Assembly: GCA_963795555.1 (NCBI GenBank)
Contig: CAWCHZ010000002.1
Location: 1,860,001 to 1,924,000 of the forward strand
DNA length: 64,000 bases
Source: CAWCHZ01 sp963795555
GTDB lineage: Bacteria > Actinomycetota > Thermoleophilia > Solirubrobacterales > Solirubrobacteraceae
Direction of reading: 5' to 3'
A program made the position numbers and the translations under genes. Of the stretch, positions 41,197 through 49,300 are shown one piece after another (the first letter of the stretch is position 1; every line of letters starts with the position of its first letter). The notes below the pieces were generated by a model that did no database searches, was not told where the DNA came from, and saw only the letters and a program-made list of their open reading frames with translations.

Positions 41197-42671
41197 CTTG
41201 CCGCGTCGGCGACCAGCGCCGCCACCAGCCCGTCGATGTCGTGCCGTGCGGCCTCCACGTCGGGCTCCAGCCCGCGCTCGCGCAATGTCGCGCTGGTGAC
41301 CGGGCCGATCGATACCAGGCGCGCCCCGGCCGCTTGGATCGCCCCGACGCCGAGCTCGTCGAGCAGGAAGCGCACGGTCGAGGAGGAGGTGAACGTGACG
41401 TAGTCGGCCTGCGGCAGCATCGCGGCGTCGGCGCCGTGCAGCTCGGCCACCGTCTCATAGAGCGCCAGCTCGGTCACCTGGGCGCCACGAGCCCGCAATG
41501 CGGGCGGCAGCACGTCGCGGGCCGTGTGGGCGCGTGCAAGCAGCGCGTGGGCGACGGGAGTGTCCGCCAGCGCCTCGACCAGCCCCTCGGCGACGAAGCG
41601 TGTCGGCACGATGTCGGCAGCGATGCCGTGCTCGGCCAGCGCGCGCGCGGTGCCCGGCCCGATCGCCGCAACGCGACTGCCCGCCAGCGCGCGCGCGTCC
41701 CGTCCTGACTCGCGCAGGCGCTCGAACAGCAGCGCGACGCCATTGGGGCTGGTCAGGCAGAGCAGATCGAAGCCGGCCAGGTCGGGTATCTCGACAGGCA
41801 GCGGCACGATGCGGATCGCCGGCAGCTCGATCACGTCCGCTCCGAGCACGCGCAACCTGCTCGCCAGCTCGCTGGACTGCGCGCGTGCCCGCGTCACGGC
41901 CACGCGCTGACCGTGGAGCGGGCGGCGCTCCACCCAGGCGAGCGTGTCGCGCAGCCCGACCACGTCGCCGACGATCGTGACGGATGGAGGTCGAATGCCC
42001 GCCGCCCGGGCCCGCTCGGCAAGCGCGTCGAGCGGCGCGACGACGGTGCGCTGATCGGGCAGCGTGCCCCGCTCGATCACCGCCGCCGGCTCACCGCCAG
42101 CCCGGCCGCCGGCGAGCAGGCGCTCGACGATGCGCGGCAGCTGCGCCACGCCCATGTAGAAGACGAGCGTTCCGGGAAAGGCCGCGAGCGCGCTCCAGTC
42201 GAGCGCCGATGCGGGCTTGTCGGGATCTTCGTGCGCGGTCACGAGCGCCAGCGCGCTGGCCCGCTGACGGTGCGTGACAGGGATGCCGGCGTAGGCCGCT
42301 GCGGCGATGCCCGCGGTGACGCCCGGCACGATCTCGAACTCGATGCCAGCGCTGCGCAGCGCCAGCGCCTCCTCGCCGCCGCGCCCGAAGACGAACGGGT
42401 CCCCCCCTTTGAGGCGCACGACCTGGCGGCCGGCGCGCGCGTGGTCGATCAGCAGCTGCTCGGTCTGCTCCTGGGGCACGGCTGGGCCGCCGCCCTCCTT
42501 GCCGACGTAGCGGATCTCCGCGTCCGCGCGGGCGCCTGCCAGCGCGCTGACGGGGATCAGGCGATCGTGCAGGATCACATCCGCGCTGGCGATCAGCTCG
42601 AGCGCGCGTGCGGTCAGCAGGCCCGGGTCGCCGGGCCCGGCACCGACCAGGAAGACGCGTCCCGCGCTCAC
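41193..42671 (-). CDS. cobA-hemD: Fused uroporphyrinogen-III C-methyltransferase and uroporphyrinogen-III synthase
   Basis: 492 residues. Residues 1 to about 245 are the SAM-dependent methyltransferase CobA: 'VFLVGAGPGDPGLLTARALE', 'YVGKEGGG', 'VVRLKGGDPFVFGRGGEEA', 'VPGVTAGIAAAAYAGIPVTHR'. The rest is HemD: 'LCLTSPNGVALLFERL', 'VAAIGPGTARALAEHGI', 'VTFTSSSTVRFLLDEL', 'VSIGPVTSATLRERGL'. HemD closes hydroxymethylbilane to uroporphyrinogen III; CobA methylates it towards sirohaem or cobalamin. The fusion channels the branch-point product. GTG 42671 overlaps the hemC end by 4 bases. Confidence 0.94.
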   Translation of the reverse strand: MSAGRVFLVGAGPGDPGLLTARALELIASADVILHDRLIPVSALAGARADAEIRYVGKEGGGPAVPQEQTEQLLIDHARAGRQVVRLKGGDPFVFGRGGEEALALRSAGIEFEIVPGVTAGIAAAAYAGIPVTHRQRASALALVTAHEDPDKPASALDWSALAAFPGTLVFYMGVAQLPRIVERLLAGGRAGGEPAAVIERGTLPDQRTVVAPLDALAERARAAGIRPPSVTIVGDVVGLRDTLAWVERRPLHGQRVAVTRARAQSSELASRLRVLGADVIELPAIRIVPLPVEIPDLAGFDLLCLTSPNGVALLFERLRESGRDARALAGSRVAAIGPGTARALAEHGIAADIVPTRFVAEGLVEALADTPVAHALLARAHTARDVLPPALRARGAQVTELALYETVAELHGADAAMLPQADYVTFTSSSTVRFLLDELGVGAIQAAGARLVSIGPVTSATLRERGLEPDVEAARHDIDGLVAALVADAAR

Positions 42672-43561
42672 GACCGCCTTCCCGCGGCCTGGGCGCGTTC
42701 CAGCAGCTCCGCGGCGCCGGCGCCCAGCAGGCGCTGCGCCACCGTCTCGCCGAGCTCCTGGCCGTCGGTCGTCGGCGCGGCGAGCTGATCGCGGATCCAC
42801 TCCGAGCCGTCCGGCAGCCCGACCCAGGCGGTGAGGGTGATCTGGTCGGGCTCGGGGCCCAGGACGGCGTGCGCTCCCAGCGGCGTGTGGCAGTCCGCCT
42901 GCAGCGCGCGCACGAGCGCGCGCTCGGCGAGCAGTGTGCAGCGGGCGCCGCGGTCGCTGATCGCCGCGGCGGCCGCGGTTGTCGCGGGATCACCCGCGCG
43001 TCCCTGCAGCGCCAGCGCGCCCTGCCCGGGCGCGGGGACGATCACGCTCGTATCGAAGATCTCGGTGGCCTCATTCTCACGGCCGAGGCGACGCAGGCCG
43101 GCCAGCGCCAGCGCCACCGCGACGTAATCGCCGTCGTGCAGCCGCCGCAGGCGCGTGTCGACGTTGCCGCGCAGCGCGGCCACCTCGACGTCCGGCCGCA
43201 GCGCGAGCAGCTGCGCGCGCCGGCGCAGGCTGGTGGTCCCGATCCGCCCGCCGGCTGGGATGTCGGTGAGCGCGCGGCCGCAGAGCGCGTCCGCTGCCGG
43301 CGCGCGCGCCGGCACGCCAAGGATCGCAAGCTGCTCGGGCATCGTCGCCGGCACGTCCTTGGCGGAGTGGACCGCGAGGTCGATCTCGTCTCGCAGCAGC
43401 GCCTGCTCGAGCTCGTGGACCCAGCGTGACTTGTCGTCGACCGGAGGTCGCTCACGATCGCCGCTGGTCGCGATCGGCACGATCTCTGCTCCGCCAAGGA
43501 GCTCGGCGACCTGCTGCGCCTGCGCCAGCGCCAGCGCGCTGCGCCGCGTGCCGAGCCTCAC
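42668..43561 (-). CDS. hemC: Porphobilinogen deaminase (hydroxymethylbilane synthase)
   Basis: 297 residues. Start 'VRLGTRRSALALAQAQQVAELL', 'DLAVHSAKDVPATMPEQL', 'IGTTSLRRRAQLLALRPDVEVAALRGNVDTRL' (read in parts), and the dipyrromethane-cofactor cysteine in 'ADCHTPLGAHAV'. It polymerises four porphobilinogens. GTG 43561 overlaps the hemA stop (GTGA), so translation is coupled. Confidence 0.96.
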   Translation of the reverse strand: MRLGTRRSALALAQAQQVAELLGGAEIVPIATSGDRERPPVDDKSRWVHELEQALLRDEIDLAVHSAKDVPATMPEQLAILGVPARAPAADALCGRALTDIPAGGRIGTTSLRRRAQLLALRPDVEVAALRGNVDTRLRRLHDGDYVAVALALAGLRRLGRENEATEIFDTSVIVPAPGQGALALQGRAGDPATTAAAAAISDRGARCTLLAERALVRALQADCHTPLGAHAVLGPEPDQITLTAWVGLPDGSEWIRDQLAAPTTDGQELGETVAQRLLGAGAAELLERAQAAGRRS

Positions 43562-45009
43562 CGTCGACGGCGCCGAGCAGCTGCCTCGCCGCGCACGGGT
43601 AGCGGGCGCACCTGCCCCGATGGCAGCGGCGCGACCGTATCCGCTCCCGGCTGAGCGCCCGCGGAGCCCTGCCGCTGGTCGCTGTCTGCGCGGGCCTCGC
43701 TCTCGGAGGGGACGTCGTCGAGGCCGAACAGCTCTCGCAGCACCTCGATGCGCGCGTGCACGCGATCGCCGTCGGGGCGGCGAAGTCGCAGCGTCGGCTC
43801 GTGCAGCAGCCGCTGGACCACGGTGCGCGCGACCAGCGCGATCCGCTCCAGGTCGGCTGACGAGACGGACTCCCAGCGGCCGGCGTTGTCGGCGAGCACG
43901 CGCTCGACGATCTCGCTGCCGCGCGCGCGCAGGGCGGTGATCGTCGGCGTCACATCCAGCGATCCCAGCCAGAGCGCGAAGCGCTGGATCTCCTCCTCGA
44001 GGATCCCGGCCGCGTGGCGGGCCTCCGCCTGGCGGACCGAGCGGTTGCGCGCGACCATCGTCTGGATGTCGTCGATGTCGTAGAGCGTTACTCCAGGGAC
44101 GTCGGCGCACTCCGGATCGATGTCGCGCGGCACCGCGATGTCGATCATCAGCAGCGGTCGACCGGGTCGCTCGGCCATCACGATCGCCAGCTCGGGAGCT
44201 CCCACGATCGCATGCGGGGAAGCCGTTGAGGCCAGCACCATGTCGGCGCGGGCGAGCTCGCTCGGCAGGTCGTCGAAGCCAACGGCCCGCCCACCGACGC
44301 GCTGGGCCAGCGCGACCGCGCGATCAAGCCGTCGATTTGCCACGAAGATCGTCTCGACACCCTGAGCCGCCAGCGCGCGCGTGGTCAGCTCGCTCGTCTC
44401 GCCAGCGCCAAGCACGACCACGTGGCGATCGTGCAGGTCGCCGATCGCCGCACGCGCGAGCTCCACGGCGATCGAGGAGACGCTGACCTGGCTGGCGCCG
44501 ATCGCCGTCTCGCTGCGCGCGCGCTTGCCGGCCGCGAGCGCGGCGTTGAACATGCGGTCGCTGAGCGGTCCGGTGGTCCCGCTCTCGCGGGCCAGCTCGT
44601 ACGCGCGCCTGACCTGCCCCTGCACCTCGGACTCGCCGATGATCATCGAGTCGAGCCCTGCTGTCACCCTGAACAGATGGCGGGCGGCATCGCAGTTGCG
44701 ATGGACGTAGAGCGCCTCCGAGAGCTCGGTTGGGCGGATCTGGGCCTCGCGCGCCATTGCGCCGAGGACCGCGCTCTCGGCGTCGACCGGGTCGTTCGCG
44801 ACCAGGTAGATCTCGGTGCGGTTGCAGGTCGACAGCGCGACGACCTCGCGCACCGCGCCCTCGCCCAGCAGCTCGAGCGTCAATTGGCGCGCGCGCGCCT
44901 CCGCGAGCGCTACCCGCTCGCGCAGCGCGAGCGGCGCCGTCTTGTGCGAGACGCCGAGCGCGAGCAGCTCAGGCACGATCCGTCCCGCTGCCGCTGGAGG
45001 CAAGCTCAT
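43558..45009 (-). CDS. hemA: Glutamyl-tRNA reductase
   Basis: 483 residues, a little longer than usual because of a Pro/Arg-rich tail. Catalytic Cys in 'ALSTCNRTEIYLV', 'GLDSMIIGESEVQGQVRRAY', the NADPH domain 'HVVVLGAGETSELTTRALAA', and the dimer domain. It reduces glutamyl-tRNA to glutamate-1-semialdehyde, the first step of C5 tetrapyrrole synthesis. It overlaps ccmD by 41 bases upstream. hemL and hemB are not in the window. Confidence 0.97.
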   Translation of the reverse strand: MSLPPAAAGRIVPELLALGVSHKTAPLALRERVALAEARARQLTLELLGEGAVREVVALSTCNRTEIYLVANDPVDAESAVLGAMAREAQIRPTELSEALYVHRNCDAARHLFRVTAGLDSMIIGESEVQGQVRRAYELARESGTTGPLSDRMFNAALAAGKRARSETAIGASQVSVSSIAVELARAAIGDLHDRHVVVLGAGETSELTTRALAAQGVETIFVANRRLDRAVALAQRVGGRAVGFDDLPSELARADMVLASTASPHAIVGAPELAIVMAERPGRPLLMIDIAVPRDIDPECADVPGVTLYDIDDIQTMVARNRSVRQAEARHAAGILEEEIQRFALWLGSLDVTPTITALRARGSEIVERVLADNAGRWESVSSADLERIALVARTVVQRLLHEPTLRLRRPDGDRVHARIEVLRELFGLDDVPSESEARADSDQRQGSAGAQPGADTVAPLPSGQVRPLPVRGEAAARRRRR

Positions 45010-45202
45010 GCTCCTCGTCTGCGAGCGACACCGGCTCGTCGAGCTCGCGGCGGTCCAACAGCTCGTTGAGCTCGCCGACCTCGCGCTCGATCCCGCGCAG
45101 GCGGGTCGCCATGATCGCGACGTAGATGATGACCAGCGCGAGCACCACCAGGTATGCCGCGACGACATATTTACCGGCCTCGTGAAGTGGCAGTGCGGGC
45201 AT
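44969..45202 (-). CDS. ccmD: CcmD-like small membrane protein
   Basis: 77 residues. 'MPALPLHEAGKYVVAAYLVV' begins one transmembrane helix (about 12-32), followed by a charged coiled-coil-like segment ('LRGIEREVGELNELLDRREL'). The ATG overlaps the ccmC stop (ATGA). CcmD holds CcmA, CcmB and CcmC with haem-loaded CcmE; size, topology and position fit. No ccmE follows, as hemA comes next. Sequence similarity alone would be too weak, so the call relies on context. Confidence 0.75.
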   Translation of the reverse strand: MPALPLHEAGKYVVAAYLVVLALVIIYVAIMATRLRGIEREVGELNELLDRRELDEPVSLADEEHELASSGSGTDRA

Positions 45203-45972
45203 CAGCGGCTTGCTGGGGATCGGAAGGGCATCAGCGATTGGGCGGGGGTCAGGACGGTGGGCGCTGCGCTTCGACCGGCCGGCGCGAGCTCGTCGCCGAG
45301 CGCCCGCCGCCGCAGCGAACGCAATTGGATGCGCGCATGCTTGCACGCGAGCTCGAAGCGCCACAGCGTCACCCACAGCAGCGCGACCCCAACCAGCGCC
45401 AGCGCGAACGTCAGCTGCATCGGAGCGGGCAGGTGACCACCCGTGATCGTCAGCACGCGCGGATGCACGTATGCCTGCGCCAGGCGAACCGCGATGAAGT
45501 TGAGCGGCACGAACGCGCCCGCGAGCACGGCGAAGACCGAGGCATAGCGCGCCTGGCGATCGGGGTCCTCGATCGAGAAGCGCAGCGGTGTGTAGGTGGC
45601 GTAGAGCAGGGTTACGATCAGGAACGACACCAACGTGGGCTCGTTCCAGACCCACCAGTGCCCCCAGGCCGCGCGCGCCCAGATCGACCCGCTGATCAGC
45701 ACCCCGATCGCGAGGATCAGCGAGATGTGGATCGCCACGTAGGAGCGCAGATCCCAGTGACCGTCACGCGTGCGCAGATGCATGATCGCCATCACCCCGG
45801 CGGCGATCCAGCCACAGAGCACGACGATCGCCAGCGAGACATGGATGTAAAAGATCTTCTGGATGAAGCCCTGGTCGGCGTCGTTGGGCGCGTAGAAGAA
45901 GACGAGCGCCAGCGCCGCGACCAGCACCGCCGCGGTCAGCAACGTCAGAGGGCGCAAACGCCGCCCGTACAT
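45202..45972 (-). CDS. ccmC: Cytochrome c biogenesis protein CcmC (haem handling)
   Basis: 256 residues, six predicted helices. The tryptophan-rich haem-binding loop is 'RAAWGHWWVWNEPTLVSFLI'. 'FYIHVSLAIVVLCGW' and 'HPRVLT' carry the flanking histidines. CcmC presents haem to the chaperone CcmE. The last ~50 residues are a variable cytoplasmic tail. It lies 4 bases after ccmB. Confidence 0.93.
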   Translation of the reverse strand: MYGRRLRPLTLLTAAVLVAALALVFFYAPNDADQGFIQKIFYIHVSLAIVVLCGWIAAGVMAIMHLRTRDGHWDLRSYVAIHISLILAIGVLISGSIWARAAWGHWWVWNEPTLVSFLIVTLLYATYTPLRFSIEDPDRQARYASVFAVLAGAFVPLNFIAVRLAQAYVHPRVLTITGGHLPAPMQLTFALALVGVALLWVTLWRFELACKHARIQLRSLRRRALGDELAPAGRSAAPTVLTPAQSLMPFRSPASR

Positions 45973-45976
45973 CCGA

Positions 45977-46726
45977 CTAGTCCTCCAGCAGATAATCGAA
46001 AACCGCGTACGCGAGCAGGCCGAAGACCATATCGTAGAGCCCGAGCACGGCCAGCCATTTGAGCGGTGGCCCAGCGGCGCCGGACGCCGCCATCAGGGGG
46101 GCCGTGGCGCGGCTGGCGCCAATCACGACAGGCACCAGCAGCGGCAGCGCGACCAGCGGCCCGATCAGATCGCGTGCGCGCGTCTGAATTGCCAGCGCCG
46201 ACGCCAGCGTCCCCACGATCGCCACCCCGACGCTGGCCAGCGCGAGCACCGCCAACAGCCCCGGCAGCAGTGGCCACAGCGCCGGTCCCAGCAGCAGCAG
46301 CGCGAAGGCCGCGACGGCCACGAGCTCGACGACCCCCAGGTACATCAGCAGCGCTGTCGCCTTGGCGATCAGCAGCGCTGTGCGGTCGACGGGGGCCAGC
46401 AGGAAGCCGTCGAAGCCGCCCTGCTCGCGCTCGGCGACGAACAGCCGATTGACGCCCAGCAGGGCTGCCAGCAGCAGCGTGACCCAGAGCACGCCGGCGG
46501 CGAGATCGCCGCTCAACGTGGCGCGGTTGAGCCCGAAGTGGAAGACCACGAAGGTCACGAGCGCAAACAGCGTCATCGCCGGTACCGACTCCATCGTGCG
46601 CAGCTCGACGCGCACGTCCTTGCGCAGCAGCGCGGCGACCGCGCTCATCACCGAGGCTCCCCGGGCAGGCTGATCCTCGACCTGCTCCATTGGCGTGCCT
46701 CGCCGAGCCGCTCGGGTCGCGCTCAT
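45977..46726 (-). CDS. ccmB: Haem exporter membrane subunit CcmB
   Basis: 249 residues with about six helices. 'ALLRKDVRVELRTMESVPAMTLFALV' is the usual N-terminal part, then 'LLGVNRLFVAEREQGGFDGFLLAPVDR' and 'PLLVPVVIGASRAT'. It forms the transmembrane part of the CcmAB ABC complex that drives release of holo-CcmE. Start overlaps the ccmA stop (ATGA). The first ~25 residues may be dispensable; an internal ATG ('MSAVAALL') is possible. Confidence 0.93.
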   Translation of the reverse strand: MSATRAARRGTPMEQVEDQPARGASVMSAVAALLRKDVRVELRTMESVPAMTLFALVTFVVFHFGLNRATLSGDLAAGVLWVTLLLAALLGVNRLFVAEREQGGFDGFLLAPVDRTALLIAKATALLMYLGVVELVAVAAFALLLLGPALWPLLPGLLAVLALASVGVAIVGTLASALAIQTRARDLIGPLVALPLLVPVVIGASRATAPLMAASGAAGPPLKWLAVLGLYDMVFGLLAYAVFDYLLED

Positions 46727-47406
46727 CGGTAGAGCGCCTCCACCGCCTGGCGCTCCACGGTTGCGGCTGGTGCCAGCAACGCCGTGCGCCCGCCGCGCAG
46801 CCCGAGCGCAAGGTCGGCCTCGGCCAGGCCCCGCTCGGGATCATGGCTCGTCAGCACGCGCGTGCGCCCCGCGGCCACGCCGATCAGGGGCTCGACCAGC
46901 GCGACGGCGGCGGGGTCGAGGTTCGAGCGCGGCTCATCGAGCAGCAGGATCGGGGGATCGTGCAGGACGGCACGACAGACCGCGACGCGCTGGACCATGC
47001 CGCGCGACAGCGCGCGGACCGGCTCGTCGCCACGACCGCGCAGCCCGACCTGATCGAGCAGCTCCTCGACGCGTCGCTCGGGGACCGCGTGCAGGCGTGC
47101 CTGGAAGCGCAGGTTCTCGCGCGCGCTCAGCTCGCGGTAGAGCATCGGCTCGTGGCCCAGCAGCCCGATCCGGCCGCGCACCGCCCAGGCATCGATGGGC
47201 AAATTGCGCCCGAGCACCGCGACGCGACCACGATGGGGGCGCAGCAGCGTTGCGAGCACCCGCAGCAGCGTCGACTTGCCCGCACCGTTGGGCCCGAACA
47301 CAACGAGCGTCGCGCCGTGCGGCAACGACAGCGTTAAGTCGACGAGCGCGGGCCGGTCCCCATAGCGGCGGGTCAGCCCGGCCAGCTCAATGGCTGCGGC
47401 GTCCAC
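46723..47406 (-). CDS. ccmA: Haem exporter ATPase CcmA
   Basis: 227 residues. Walker A 'VFGPNGAGKSTLLRVLATLL', signature 'LSRGMVQRVAVCRAVLHDPPILLLDEP' read in parts (LSRGM replaces LSGGQ, as in CcmA), D-loop 'SNLDP' and H-loop 'LTSHDPE'. It energises the cytochrome c maturation complex. It overlaps the end of the upstream mogA-like gene by 20 bases. Confidence 0.93.
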   Translation of the reverse strand: MDAAAIELAGLTRRYGDRPALVDLTLSLPHGATLVVFGPNGAGKSTLLRVLATLLRPHRGRVAVLGRNLPIDAWAVRGRIGLLGHEPMLYRELSARENLRFQARLHAVPERRVEELLDQVGLRGRGDEPVRALSRGMVQRVAVCRAVLHDPPILLLDEPRSNLDPAAVALVEPLIGVAAGRTRVLTSHDPERGLAEADLALGLRGGRTALLAPAATVERQAVEALYR

Positions 47407-47869
47407 CCTGGCGATCGAGCGTGTCGGCGACGTGCTGCAGCGTCGGCGCCAGCACTCCGAAGAGCTGGGCGATGGCCTTCGGGCTGCCCGGCAGGTTGAC
47501 GATCAGCGAGCGCCCGGCGATGCCCGACACGCCGCGGCTGAGGATGCCCATCGGCGTGTGCTTGAGCGCCTCGGCGCGCAGTGCCTCGGCGAATCCCGGT
47601 GCGTCGCGCTCGATCACCGCGCGGGTCGCCTCGGGCGTCACGTCATCGGGCGTGAGCCCGGTGCCGCCCGTCGTCAGGATCAGCGCGCAGCCCGCCGCGA
47701 CGTAGTCGCGCAGGCGCTGCTCGATCGCCGCGGCGTCGTCGCCGACGACGTCGGCGAAGGCGACCTCGGCGCCGGCATCGCGAGCCAGCGCGGCCAGCAG
47801 CTCACCCGAGCTGTCCTGCGCCACCCCGGCGGCGACGCTCGTCGAGATCGTGAGGATTGCGGCGCGCAC
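47387..47869 (-). CDS. mog: Molybdopterin adenylyltransferase/MoaB-type protein
   Basis: 160 residues of the MoCF-binding fold: 'AAILTISTSVAAGVAQDSSG', 'LILTTGGTGLTPDDVTPEATRAVIER' (the GGTGxxxxDxT site), 'GILSRGVSGIAGRSLIVNLPGSPKA'. MogA/MoaB proteins adenylate molybdopterin before metal insertion. Start GTG 47869 precedes the first conserved beta strand; the frame is open to 47923. It lies 10 bases downstream of moaC, supporting a cofactor role. Confidence 0.9.
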   Translation of the reverse strand: MRAAILTISTSVAAGVAQDSSGELLAALARDAGAEVAFADVVGDDAAAIEQRLRDYVAAGCALILTTGGTGLTPDDVTPEATRAVIERDAPGFAEALRAEALKHTPMGILSRGVSGIAGRSLIVNLPGSPKAIAQLFGVLAPTLQHVADTLDRQGGRRSH

Positions 47870-47879
47870 CGCGCAGACC

Positions 47880-48368
47880 CTAGAGGGCCGCCGCTGGCCG
47901 GCGCCAATCGCCGTGGCGCCCACCGGTCTTCTCGAGCAGCACGATCTCGGCGATCGCGACGCCCCGCTCGAGCCCCTTGACCATGTCGTAGACGGTGAGT
48001 GCCGCCGTCGCGGCCGCGGTCAGCGCCTCCATCTCGACGCCGGTCTGGGCGCTCGTGCGCGCCTCCGCGACGAGCGTCACCAGCCCAGCGTCCTCGTCGA
48101 CGGCCGCATCGACGCCGACGAACGACAGCGGCAGCGTGTGGCAGAGGGGGATCAGCTCGGCCGTCCGCTTGGCTGCTTGGATGCCGGCGATCCGCGCGGT
48201 GCCAAGCACGTCGCCCTTGGGCGCGTCGCCGGCGAGCACCGCACGCGCCGTGGCCGGCGTCATCCGTACGACCGCGCGCGCGACCGCGCGCCGCTCGCTC
48301 ACCGGCTTGGCACCGACGTCGACCATCCGCGCCTGCCCGTGCTCGTCGACGTGTGTGAGCTCGCTCAT
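47880..48368 (-). CDS. moaC: Cyclic pyranopterin monophosphate synthase MoaC
   Basis: 162 residues. 'MSELTHVDEHGQARMVDVGAK', 'KGDVLGTARIAGIQAAKRTAELIPLCHTLPLSFVGVD' (read in parts) and 'TGVEMEALTAAATAALTVYDMVKG'. It converts the MoaA product to cyclic pyranopterin in molybdenum cofactor synthesis. ATG 48368 gives the standard N-terminus. moaA, moaD and moaE are not in the window. Confidence 0.96.
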   Translation of the reverse strand: MSELTHVDEHGQARMVDVGAKPVSERRAVARAVVRMTPATARAVLAGDAPKGDVLGTARIAGIQAAKRTAELIPLCHTLPLSFVGVDAAVDEDAGLVTLVAEARTSAQTGVEMEALTAAATAALTVYDMVKGLERGVAIAEIVLLEKTGGRHGDWRRPAAAL

Positions 48369-48412
48369 AGGTCCTGGGGGGTGTTGCGATCCGGGTGGCT
48401 GTGCCGCCAAGC

Positions 48413-48456
48413 ATCACGCGGGCAAGACGTCACGCGGACGACCGTCACGCGGGCGC
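48413..48456 (-). repeat. ~15-bp tandem repeat at the 3' end of the sirohaem gene
   Basis: Three copies of a CGCGTGA-centred unit (minus strand) at about 48414, 48430 and 48445, period 15-16. The first in transcription order contains the TGA stop of the sirohaem synthase gene; the other two lie downstream, towards moaC. Confidence 0.65.
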
Positions 48457-49188
48457 GTGGCTGCGCTGCGCCGCGGCGATCAGATCGCGCACCGCCTGCT
48501 CGTCGCCGCGCTGCAGCAGCTCGATTGGGTCCGGCTCGCCGTTGACGATCGACTCGAAGAACTCGCGCCGGTCCTGATAGGTCGGCAGCGTGCGCTTGGC
48601 CCAGCCGCGCGCATCGTTGAGCAGCACCGCCAGGCGGGCGTATGGCTCGCCATAGGTGGCAGCGATCTCGCGCTTCATGCGCTTGGCGAGCGCCGGCGAC
48701 GCGCCGGCGGTGGAGATCGCGATTGCCAGCGGCCCGCTGCGGACGATTGCCGGCAGGATGAAGTTGCACAGCGGCGGAACGTCGACGACGTTGACGAGCA
48801 TCGAGCGGCGCTCCGCGTCCTCGTAGACCGCGATGTTGACCTCGGTGTCAGAGGTCGCCGCGATCGCCAGCAGCGCACCGTCGAGATCGGACGCGCGGTA
48901 GGGGCGCTGCTGCCAGCGAATCGAGCCCTCGCGCGCGTAGTCGCGCAGGGCCGCCTCGGCCTCCGGCGCGATCAGGCTGACGTCGGCGCCACAGGCGAGC
49001 AGGCCGTCCACCTTCTCCAGGCCGATCTCGCCACCGCCGACCACCACGCAGCGCCGACCGGTGAGCTTCAGGCAGGCGATGTAGAAGCGGGTGTCCAGCA
49101 GCTCGCGCACACAGCTCTGATCGCAGGTCTCGCGCCGCAGCTGGCAGACGCACGGCTTGCCGCTGTAGGCCTGGGCGGGCATCGCCAT
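48445..49188 (-). CDS. Precorrin-2 dehydrogenase/sirohydrochlorin ferrochelatase domain (CysG-N/Met8p-like) with N-terminal Cys cluster
   Basis: 247 residues. 'FYIACLKLTGRRCVVVGGGEIGLEKVDGLLACGADVSLIAP' (read in parts) is the NAD-binding half; 'FILPAIVRSGPLAIAISTAGASPALAKRMKREIA' gives the conserved C-terminal motif with 'STAGxSP'. It completes sirohaem synthesis from the product of the CobA domain encoded downstream. The first ~30 residues are extra and hold four cysteines (C13, C15, C22, C26) that could bind a metal or Fe-S centre; this is not usual for the family. It may regulate or electron-couple the enzyme (inference). Confidence 0.88.
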   Translation of the reverse strand: MAMPAQAYSGKPCVCQLRRETCDQSCVRELLDTRFYIACLKLTGRRCVVVGGGEIGLEKVDGLLACGADVSLIAPEAEAALRDYAREGSIRWQQRPYRASDLDGALLAIAATSDTEVNIAVYEDAERRSMLVNVVDVPPLCNFILPAIVRSGPLAIAISTAGASPALAKRMKREIAATYGEPYARLAVLLNDARGWAKRTLPTYQDRREFFESIVNGEPDPIELLQRGDEQAVRDLIAAAQRSHAPA

Positions 49189-49198
49189 ATAGGGTAGA

Positions 49199-49300
49199 GG
49201 TCGCTTGGCGACGTTGAGGTCGCTCGGTGGCGTACGTCGCTCGCGGCGTGGTCGCTCGGCGGTGGGGGTCGCCCAGTGGACGTAGGTCGCTCAGCGACGG
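49199..49300 (-). repeat. Six degenerate ~17-bp tandem repeats after pilT
   Basis: GGTCGCYYRGYGR-type units begin at about 49199, 49218, 49234, 49250, 49268 and 49285 (plus strand), spacing 16-19. The copy at 49285-49300 holds the last codons and TGA of pilT (minus strand CGTCGCTGAGCGACC). The remaining copies fill the gap before the next gene. Confidence 0.75.

Noticed and set aside
44969..45655. A 228-codon minus-strand frame including ccmD
   Set aside because: Only the last 77 codons, starting at an ATG that overlaps the ccmC stop, look like a protein of the right type; the upstream part is the shadow of ccmC.
49199..49300. CRISPR array or attachment site after pilT
   Set aside because: Units of ~17 bases are directly adjacent with no spacers; no cas or integrase genes are present.
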